36,136 nucleotides of DNA, taken from Saprospiraceae bacterium. GTDB taxonomy: Bacteria; Bacteroidota; Bacteroidia; Chitinophagales; Saprospiraceae. A model generated the notes under the pieces. That model saw only the letters and a program-made list of their open reading frames with translations, was not told the origin of the DNA and searched no databases. Positions 1 through 7,100 of this stretch are shown piece after piece. The stretch lies in contig JABWBR010000062.1 in NCBI GenBank assembly GCA_013360405.1, forward strand, positions 1-36,136, given 5' to 3'. The stretch's first letter is position 1; each line of letters begins with the position of its first letter. A program made the position numbers and the translations under genes.

Positions 1-270
1 GTTAATGTGCTGATGAGTTAATGTGCTGATGTGCTGATGGGTTAATGTGCTGATAATTAATTTAATAAAATAAACTATCAGCAAATCAGCAAATCAGCAA
101 ATCAGCAAATCAGCAAATCAGCAAATCAGCACATCAGCACATCAGCACATCAGCACATCAGCACATCAGCAAATCAGCAAATCAGCACATCAGCACATCA
201 GCATCCCGACCTCCTTCCAGTCGGTACGGGACTCACTTCGTTCGCATCAGCACATCAGCACATCAGCACA
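1..270. repeat. 8-bp tandem repeats in inverted arms around an A+T spacer
   Basis: The left arm (about 1-53) carries several GTGCTGAT units broken by GTTAAT. A spacer almost free of G and C (54-76) follows. The right arm carries the reverse complement, ATCAGCAA or ATCAGCAC, in 16 contiguous 8-bp units at 77-204 and three more at 246-269. The A and C versions of the last base are grouped in blocks (six A, five C, two A, two C), as expected from local duplication. A 41-bp non-repeat segment interrupts the right arm at 205-245. The lpxB stop codon lies inside the unit at 254-261. The arms could pair into a long imperfect hairpin in RNA or single-stranded DNA. Confidence 0.9.
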
Positions 271-1382
271 TTAACCATGATATTCGCCGCCCTGGCCGAA
301 GCCCCGCTTTCTCCCAGTGCTTTTTGTAAATGCCGGTATCCTTCCAATAGCTCGTTGCGTTTATCGCCGAGCAGGGCTTGTAATTCGGATTGGAGATTTT
401 CGGGGGTCAGTTCGTGTTGGATGAGTTCTTTGACGAGCGGCCGGTCGATAATGAGATTGACCAGCGAAATATATTTTACGTTGACCAGGCGGCGGGCGAT
501 CCAGTAAGAAAGCGGATTGCCGCTGTAGCACACCACCTGCGGCACACCGAACAACGCGGTTTCGAGGGTGGCGGTGCCGGAAGTAACCAGGGCTGCATGG
601 CTGTACTGCAGCAGGTCGTAGGTGCGGTTTTCGGCGATAAACAATCGCTGGCGGGCTTTTTCGGGTAGGTTGGTATGTTGAATGATTTGTTCGTAATAAC
701 TGCGCGGAATAGCCGGCGCCCCGGCTATGACAAACTGGGCATGTGGAAAATCGGGGATCACCTGGAGCATCACCGATAACATGCGCTGGATCTCCTGGCG
801 GCGACTGCCGGGAAGCAAGGCGATGATGGGGTCGTTGTTGAGCCCCAACTCGCTTAGCAACGCCGGGTTGCGGGGTCTGTCGGCTATAACGTCGAGCAGC
901 GGATGTCCTACAAAATCTACCTCGTAGTCGTATTGGCGGTAAAAATCCGTCTCGAAAGGCAGAATTACAAACATGCGCTCCACATTCGCCTTGATTTGGT
1001 GTACCCGGCTGCTGTGCCAGGCCCAAAGCTGGGGGGAAATGTAATAAAACACGCGGATGCCCTGCGATTTGGCCCATTTGGCCATGCGAAGGTTAAAGCC
1101 CGGGTAGTCGATCAGGATGAGCACATCGGGTTGGAAGGCCAGTACATCCGACTTGCAAAACCGGAAATTGCGCATGATGGTGCGCAGGTTTTTCACGACT
1201 TCCAAAAATCCCATAAAGGCCAGCTCCCGGTAGTGCTTTACCACCGTAGCACCCGCCTCGCACATGAGGTCGCCGCCCCAGGCCCTGATATCAGCCGCTG
1301 GGTCTTCCTTTCGCAGGGCTTTCACGAGATTGCTGCCGTGCAAATCACCCGACGCCTCGCCGGCAATGAGGTAATATTTCAT
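255..1382 (-). CDS. lpxB: Lipid-A-disaccharide synthase
   Basis: This GT19 glycosyltransferase joins UDP-2,3-diacylglucosamine to lipid X to give the lipid A disaccharide, at the inner face of the cytoplasmic membrane. The 375-residue length is normal for the family. Visible motifs are the N-terminal GEASGDLHG (residues 8-16), IDYPGFN (91-97), SPQLWAW (116-122), the PGSRRQEI loop (191-198) and the TSGTATLETALFGVPQVV nucleotide-sugar-binding stretch in the C-terminal half. The gene is last in a minus-strand unit after surE and a small membrane protein, with only 3 bp separating it from the latter. Its last residues and stop codon run into an 8-bp tandem repeat, and the TGA is provided by the repeat unit. 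The C-terminal tail (MVNVLMC) is therefore probably not conserved. Confidence 0.96.
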   Translation of the reverse strand: MKYYLIAGEASGDLHGSNLVKALRKEDPAADIRAWGGDLMCEAGATVVKHYRELAFMGFLEVVKNLRTIMRNFRFCKSDVLAFQPDVLILIDYPGFNLRMAKWAKSQGIRVFYYISPQLWAWHSSRVHQIKANVERMFVILPFETDFYRQYDYEVDFVGHPLLDVIADRPRNPALLSELGLNNDPIIALLPGSRRQEIQRMLSVMLQVIPDFPHAQFVIAGAPAIPRSYYEQIIQHTNLPEKARQRLFIAENRTYDLLQYSHAALVTSGTATLETALFGVPQVVCYSGNPLSYWIARRLVNVKYISLVNLIIDRPLVKELIQHELTPENLQSELQALLGDKRNELLEGYRHLQKALGESGASARAANIMVNVLMC

Positions 1383-1385
1383 ATT

Positions 1386-1688
1386 TTAAAAGATGGTGGG
1401 CCCAAAATAAATGACCCAGGCAATAACGTACGCCGTTGTCGGGAATACGATGCCGCGCATGGAGTCAAGCCAGCGACGTTTGTAGTATAAGTTAAAAGGA
1501 AAGACGTTGAGGCAGATGGCTATAACCGACAGGGTTCGCTGCCTGAAATTGGGCGAAAACCCTTCGGCATTGAGCCAGCCCCATACTTCCATCTGATCGT
1601 AAATGGTGAGCAGGAGGGCGTAACCCACAAAGGGGATAACCAACCCCATTATTAATCCTACCCAAATGGCATTTTTGTTCCAGAGCAT
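1386..1688 (-). CDS. Small three-helix membrane protein between surE and lpxB, function unknown
   Basis: The product has 100 residues from the ATG at 1688. Three hydrophobic segments are visible at about residues 8-28, 53-69 and 80-98, with basic stretches (YYKRRW) between them, so it is probably an inner-membrane protein. I do not recognise a functional family. The reading frame stays open upstream through a 7-bp tandem repeat to an ATG at 1826. That extension would encode only TENREQR/TENRKQK heptads, so I chose the start directly after the repeat. The start codon touches the repeat, so the A-rich repeat strand forms the translation leader. Its place between surE and lpxB suggests co-expression with envelope lipid genes. 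Confidence 0.75.
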   Translation of the reverse strand: MLWNKNAIWVGLIMGLVIPFVGYALLLTIYDQMEVWGWLNAEGFSPNFRQRTLSVIAICLNVFPFNLYYKRRWLDSMRGIVFPTTAYVIAWVIYFGPTIF

Positions 1689-1689
1689 T

Positions 1690-1801
1690 GTTTTCTGTTT
1701 TCTGTTCTCTGTTCTCTGTTCTCTGTTCTCTGTTCTCTGTTCTCTGTTCTCTGTTTTCTGTTTTCTGTTTTCTGTTTTCTGTTTTCTGTTCTCTGTTCTC
1801 T
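1690..1801. repeat. 7-bp tandem repeat, 16 units (GTTCTCT/GTTTTCT)
   Basis: Sixteen contiguous 7-bp units occur in two variants in blocks: two GTTTTCT, seven GTTCTCT, five GTTTTCT, two GTTCTCT. On the minus strand this reads AGAGAAC/AGAAAAC and ends at the ATG of the small membrane protein. Because 7 is not a multiple of 3, every frame reads the same seven codons, and no frame on either strand contains a stop. The same unit family recurs at 34140-34303 and, briefly, beside dnaK. Confidence 0.95.
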
Positions 1802-1811
1802 GTTTGGTTAG

Positions 1812-1839
1812 GTAGAGACAAATCATGATTTGCCTCTAC
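1812..1839. repeat. 28-bp palindrome between two repeat tracts
   Basis: The arms GTAGAGACAAATCA and TGATTTGCCTCTAC are inverted copies with a single mismatch. In minus-strand RNA that mismatch would be a G-U pair, so the hairpin is complete in the transcript from surE. It resembles the GTAGAGAC...GTCTCTAC palindromes that, from memory, recur in Bacteroidota and cyanobacterial genomes. It sits between the GTTCTCT tract and the GACAAC-type tract. Confidence 0.75.
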
Positions 1840-1860
1840 TGGCGAAGATAAGGAACGGAT

Positions 1861-1903
1861 AACTGAGAACGGACAACTGACAACCGACAACCGACAACGG
1901 ATA
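1861..1903. repeat. 7-bp GACAACC-type repeats at the surE stop
   Basis: Units close to GACAACC, with GAGAACG and GATAACT variants, run up to the surE stop codon at 1905-1907. They are in the reverse-complement sense to the GTTCTCT units at 1690-1801. The whole 1690-1903 gap is therefore an inverted pair of repeat arms with a palindrome in the middle. Confidence 0.8.
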
Positions 1904-1904
1904 A

Positions 1905-2675
1905 CTATAGATTCTCCACCCCCTTCAAACCGGGAATTGCCTTGTAATTCGTCAAATCGTGCATCGAAGGTACTACCGAAATATAACCGTTTTCAAGGGC
2001 CCATACGTCGGTATCGTCGTCGGTATCGTCGTTTTCAAACTTGCCGGTGAGCCAGTAGTATTTTTGACCGCGGGGGTCGATGGCTTCCATAAATTCCTCA
2101 ACCCAGCGGGCGTCGGCCTGGCGGCATACCCTGAGGCCTTTGATCTCGTGTTCGGCCAGTTTGGGGATGTTTACATTGAGCAGGCTGCCTTCGTCGAGGC
2201 CGTGTTCGAGCACATAAGCCATTAGCTTGCGCACAAACGGCTTGCATTCTTCGAAATTAGCGGTATAGGAATAATCGAGTAACGAAAAACCGATTGAAGG
2301 AATGCCTTCCAGCGAAGCTTCCATAGCCGCCGAAAGCGTGCCCGAATAAATGATATTGATGGCGGCATTCGAGCCGTGGTTGATGCCCGATACGCAGAGG
2401 TCGACTTTCCTGCCTTTGAGTACCACGTGTTTGGCCAGCTTTACACAGTCGACCGGCGTACCCGAGCACTCGTAGGCTTCAATGCCTGGGAATACCTCCA
2501 CCGCATACAAGCGGATAGGGTCGTGTATGGTAATGGCGTGCCCCATGCCCGACTGCGGCGAATCGGGGGCCACTACGATGACGTCGCCGAGGGTTTGGGC
2601 TACGCTCACCAGGGCCTTGATCCCTGGGGCGGCTATGCCGTCGTCGTTGGTCACTAAAATTAGCGGTTTACTCAT
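1905..2675 (-). CDS. surE: 5'/3'-nucleotidase SurE
   Basis: SurE is a metal-dependent phosphatase acting on nucleoside monophosphates in the cytoplasm, linked to stress and stationary-phase survival. The 256-residue product shows the family signature: TNDDG (metal ligands D11, D12), APDSPQSGMGHAIT (S42) and SGINHGSNAA (N99). I chose the ATG at 2675 because SKPLILVTNDDG is the normal SurE N-terminus. An upstream start would add ten residues lying over the promoter-like sequence. The gene is first in the unit with the small membrane protein and lpxB. It is separated from the former by 216 bp of repeats, so read-through transcription would have to cross those structures. Confidence 0.96.
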   Translation of the reverse strand: MSKPLILVTNDDGIAAPGIKALVSVAQTLGDVIVVAPDSPQSGMGHAITIHDPIRLYAVEVFPGIEAYECSGTPVDCVKLAKHVVLKGRKVDLCVSGINHGSNAAINIIYSGTLSAAMEASLEGIPSIGFSLLDYSYTANFEECKPFVRKLMAYVLEHGLDEGSLLNVNIPKLAEHEIKGLRVCRQADARWVEEFMEAIDPRGQKYYWLTGKFENDDTDDDTDVWALENGYISVVPSMHDLTNYKAIPGLKGVENL

Positions 2676-2693
2676 GTGTGCGCAATTGAGTTG

Positions 2694-2701
2694 CAAAAAT
2701 A
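2694..2701 (-). promoter_or_regulatory. Possible Bacteroidota -7 element for surE
   Basis: The minus strand reads TATTTTTG, an exact match to TAnnTTTG. It lies 18 bp upstream of the surE ATG, which would give a 5' leader of roughly 12 nt. No clear -33 TTG is present at the usual spacing, so the call rests on the -7 element alone. Confidence 0.35.
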
Positions 2702-2796
2702 CCATACGCCCGCTATTATGACGCTTATTTTACGATGAAAATCAAACAGCATTAGAAGTATGGTGGTTAGCTTCGCAATCCAAATTGAACACACCT

Positions 2797-3831
2797 ATGT
2801 CTGCAAAGGGAAAAACAGGGGTTTTGCTCGTCAACCTGGGCACGCCGGATACGCCGCAGCGCGGGGCTGTTTATCGTTATTTGCGCCAGTTTTTGCTCGA
2901 CCCCCGGGTGATTGACTACCCCTGGCTACCCCGCCAATTATTGGTGCAAGGTATTATTGCGCCTTTCCGTTCGGGTAGCTCGGCCAAATTATACCAACAG
3001 CTATGGACGCCGGAGGGATCTCCCCTGAAGGTTTATGGAAAACGTCTCGCAGAGGGCGTACAATCTCAGTTGGGCAGCGACTATGTCGTCGAATTGGCCA
3101 TGCGATACCAGCAGCCGTCGGTTTCTTCGGTGATAACCCGATTGTTGAACAAGCAGGTGTCAGAAATCGTGGTCATGTCTTTGTTCCCGCAATATGCCTC
3201 TGCCACTACGGGCTCGGTGTACGAAGAAGTAATGCGAGTGCTGAAAAAAGAAGAAGTCATTCCGCCGCTGCGGTTTGTGAGTGATTACTACGATCACGAG
3301 CCCATGATCGAGGTGTTTGCGTCAAATGCGGCTGCCTTTGACCTGGCCTCCTACGACCATGTTATCTTCAGCTATCACGGACTGCCCCAGCGGCAGCTGC
3401 GCAAGGCCGATCGCTGTAACCACTGCTTGCAAAGCCCCGATTGCTGCCAGACGATTGTTATGGCCAACCAATTTTGTTATTCGGCGCAATGCCACGCGAC
3501 TACACAAGCCATCACTAAAAAGCTGAATTTGCCCAAAGAAAAATTCACTACCACTTTCCAGAGTAGGTTAGGTCCCGAAAAATGGGCGCAACCGTATACC
3601 AGCCAGGTTATTGAGGCATTGGCCACCCAGGGCGCCAAACGATTGCTCGTTTTCAGCCCGGCTTTTGTAGCCGACTGCCTCGAGACGCTGATTGAGATAA
3701 AAGTGGAATACCTCGAAATGTTTGAGAAATTGGGAGGCGAGCACCTCGACCTCGTGCCCAGTCTGAACGACAATCCCAGTTGGATAAGCGCCGTGGCCGA
3801 TATGGTGAGGGCAAATGCGCACGCCCGTTAA
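2797..3831 (+). CDS. hemH: Ferrochelatase, possibly with an internal iron-sulfur site
   Basis: Ferrochelatase inserts Fe2+ into protoporphyrin IX, the last step of protoporphyrin-dependent haem synthesis. The N-terminus GVLLVNLGTPDTP, the FSYHGLP motif with catalytic H194 and the SPAFVADCLETLIEI motif with E296 are all present, and 344 residues is a normal length. The start is the ATG at 2797; a TTG four codons earlier is less likely. Between the His motif and residue 232 lie six cysteines (C207, C210, C216, C217, C227, C232), in a DRCNHCLQSPDCC segment. Some bacterial ferrochelatases carry a [2Fe-2S] cluster bound by internal cysteines, and this segment would fit, but the ligands are inferred. 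The gene is divergent from surE, and no other haem gene is nearby. Confidence 0.95.
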   Translation: MSAKGKTGVLLVNLGTPDTPQRGAVYRYLRQFLLDPRVIDYPWLPRQLLVQGIIAPFRSGSSAKLYQQLWTPEGSPLKVYGKRLAEGVQSQLGSDYVVELAMRYQQPSVSSVITRLLNKQVSEIVVMSLFPQYASATTGSVYEEVMRVLKKEEVIPPLRFVSDYYDHEPMIEVFASNAAAFDLASYDHVIFSYHGLPQRQLRKADRCNHCLQSPDCCQTIVMANQFCYSAQCHATTQAITKKLNLPKEKFTTTFQSRLGPEKWAQPYTSQVIEALATQGAKRLLVFSPAFVADCLETLIEIKVEYLEMFEKLGGEHLDLVPSLNDNPSWISAVADMVRANAHAR

Positions 3832-4149
3832 CAAAAAGAACCCCGTTGCCCGGGAAGGCACAGGGTTCCTAAAACGCGCTCTCTCTGATGTAAAAAAGAA
3901 GATCTTTTCCGCTTTGCGTAGCAAAACATATGCTATGACTGCGGGTATTTTTTGTTTAATCAAATCTTATTACGCCGAAAATTTAAGTAAAATAATTTAA
4001 AAAAAACAAATAAAGCCAATAAAAATTTGTGAAGTTGATGCAAAATATGGGTTGCTAATATTCAGGAAAAATTCAGAACTTTATGACCGGACAAAAGCCT
4101 GTGATAAATTCATAGGCGCCGATCCCAAAACCGTCATAATCTCTTGAAC
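3832..4149 (+). other. 318-bp intergenic region with one imperfect hairpin
   Basis: No convincing ORF lies here. At 3838-3868 GAACCC and GGGTTC pair around an inner TGCC/GGCA, giving an interrupted hairpin just after hemH. No T-run follows it on the plus strand, although CTTTTTG follows on the minus strand, so it is a weak terminator candidate. The rest is A+T-rich, especially 3955-4035, and probably contains the promoter of the next gene, but I could not place a convincing -33/-7 pair. Confidence 0.5.
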
Positions 4150-7100
4150 ATGAAAAATGCTGCACTACTCCTTGTCTGCTGCTTACATCTGCCTTTTTTG
4201 CTTTCCGCACAATTCAGTTTTACCAACAGAAGCAACTGGCTTTTTTATCCGCAAATTAAAAGCGGCGCCCCTATCGCCATCACTGATATGAACGGCGATG
4301 GCTTCGATGACATCGTGCGCATCGATGGCACGCAAAATCTGAAAATCGATTACCAGACTCCGGGCAACAACAACTATACAGGCTATACTTATGGTCAATT
4401 AGTTGGTAGTCAATGGAGTATTTGTATTGCCGACGTGGATAACAACGGCTACAACGACATCTTTACCGGCGGCGGTTACAACGGCCTGAAATTGTTGAAG
4501 TCTAATTCTATCGGAACGGCATATTCGCTCACCACTATTTCCATACTTCCTATTTTTCTGCAAGGCTCCAATTTTGCGGATATCAACAACGACGGAGATA
4601 TTGATATTTTCGCCTGTCACGATGAAGGCGTTAGCCAGGCGTATCGCAATACCGGTACGGGCAGTTTTGTACACGACACCTCGTTGATTTATCCCATTTC
4701 GACCGTACCCTCCGATAATTCTGGCAATTACGGTTCGGTTTGGATAGATTACGACAACGATGGCGACCAGGATTTGTACATTTCCAAATGCAGGCAGGGG
4801 GTCAACAATCCGCTGGATGGCCGTCGCCTCAATCTATTATTCCAGAACGACGGCGCAAACAATTTCACCGATGTAGCCGAACAGGTAGGACTCCGCCCCC
4901 TGGCGCAATCCTGGGCTGCCGATTTTGCCGATATCGACAACGACGGCGACCTCGACTGCTTTGTAATTACCCACGATAGCCCCAATAAGTTATATACCAA
5001 TAACGGGTTTGGCCTTTTTACCGAAATCACAGCCCAAAGCGGTATGCTCACGGCTATGAACGCGGCAGGCCCCGGCCTGCAAGCCAAATTCGAAGATTTT
5101 GACAACGACGGTTTCGTCGACCTGCTTTATACATCCCTGGGGAATAACCACTGCCTGTTTAGAAATAACGGCAATAACACCTTTACCAATTTTGCCAATG
5201 CTTTTCCTACGCCCAACCGCATACACTCGGCCTCTACCGGTGACCTCAACAACGACGGTTTTGTGGATGTGGTGGCTTCGTTCGGTTCGGGTTACAATTC
5301 GCCGGGTGCGGTGGCTGATGCGTTGTTCATCAATAACGGCAATAACAACTACTATTTCAAAGTTCGCCTCGACGGCATGGTCTCCAACCCCAACGGCATC
5401 GGCGCCAGACTCGAATTATACGGTGATTGGGGCGTACAAATCAGAGAAGTGCGAAGCGGAGAGAGCTACGGCATTCATACCTCGCTGACCAAACACTTCG
5501 GCCTGGCCCAAAATCCGTCGATCGACAGCCTTATCGTGCGCTGGCCTTCGGGTACGGTCGACAAAATAGTAGGCCCTTCGATCAATCAAACGCTGGTGGT
5601 GGTGGAAGGCAGCAATTGCCTGACAACCGTCGACTTTAATTCGGCTGTCGATGATCTCACCGTCAACTTTACCGACGCCAGTTCGCTCGGCGCTACGCAG
5701 TGGCTCTGGACTTTCGGCGACGGAGGCTCTTCTACCCTTGAAAACCCCGTCCATAACTATTCCATGGCCGGCGTTTATCAGGTATGCCTCACGGCTACCG
5801 GGCTCTGCGGCAGCGGCCAAACCTGCAAATTTGTGAATGTGAGCTGCCAGGCGCCGCTGTCGGTGTTTAACTACCAGGCCGACAACCTGGAGGTACAGTT
5901 TAACGATTTGTCAACCAACCAACCGGCAAACTGGCTTTGGAATTTCGGAGACGGAACCAGCTCAACTGCGCAAAGTCCGGCGCATACCTATAGCCAACCC
6001 GGCATTTATTTTGTTTGTCTTATCGTATCTAATAATTGCGGTAGCGCTCAATATTGCGAAGTACTGAATGTGGCTTGTGCCGGAGCGCAAGTGGGTTATA
6101 GTTATACTGCCACCAGCTTGTCGGTGCAATTCCAGGACATCTCCACCGGCAATCCTACGCAGTGGAGCTGGGATTTTGGAGATGGCAATACTTCCAATAG
6201 CCAGAATCCGCAGCACAACTATGATGACCCCGGCACTTACCAGGTTTGCCTGGAGGCCGTCACCGACTGCGGTACGCTCGAAGTGTGTCAGCAAATTACA
6301 ATAACTTGTACTCCGCCAGCCGTGGGTATCAGCTATTCGGCCTTGGATTTGGTGTATAATTTCCAGGGTATAATAGGAGGAGAGGTGACGACGCTGTTGT
6401 GGACGTTTGGCGACGGCGCATTTTCTTCCTTGTATAATCCCACGCATACCTACGCCAATCCGGGAACTTATGAGGTCTGCCTTTTCGTGTCCGGTGAATG
6501 CGGCGACGGACAGTTGTGCACACTGGTTACGGCTGTATGTGCGCCGCCGGCATCCGGATTTATAGCCACGATTTTTGAGCAGCAAGCTACTTTTCAGGAT
6601 ATTTCCATAGGTAATCCCACCTCCTGGACCTGGACGTTTGGCGACGGTACAGGCTCCAACCTGCAAAACCCGCAGCATACGTATCAAACAAGCGGCAACT
6701 ACCAGGTCTGCCTCCAAACGGCCAACGAATGCGGCTCAACACAAGTATGCCAAAACATTACAGTCAATTGTGCCGCCCCACAGTCGGCATTTGGATTTCA
6801 AACTACCGGCCTGGGAGTTACATTCACCGATAATTCATCAAATGCACCTACAACCTGGAACTGGACGTTTGGCGACGGCAGCACCTCTATTAGCCCTAAT
6901 CCGGTACACGTCTACATTGCACCGGGTACCTACCAGGTGTGTCTGACCGTAACCAGTTTGTGCGGCAGCACCCAGAGCTGCCAGAATGTGGTGGTGAGCT
7001 GTGCGCCGCCGGCTTCGGCATTTGGCTTTCAAAGCAACAACCTGGCGGTATCTTTTAGCGATCAATCCGCAAACAACCCGGCTTCCTGGACCTGGACATT

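Noticed and set aside
1-270. CRISPR array
   Set aside because: Units are 8 bp and contiguous, with no unique spacers of regular length. The same holds for 1690-1801 and 34215-34303.
361-1077. A 238-codon frame overlapping lpxB on the same strand
   Set aside because: It is rich in Arg and Pro, lacks domains and is out of frame with an intact LpxB.
1492-1890. A 132-residue minus-strand ORF rich in TENREQ heptads
   Set aside because: It runs through the 7-bp repeat, which is open in every frame, and then reads the small membrane gene out of frame.
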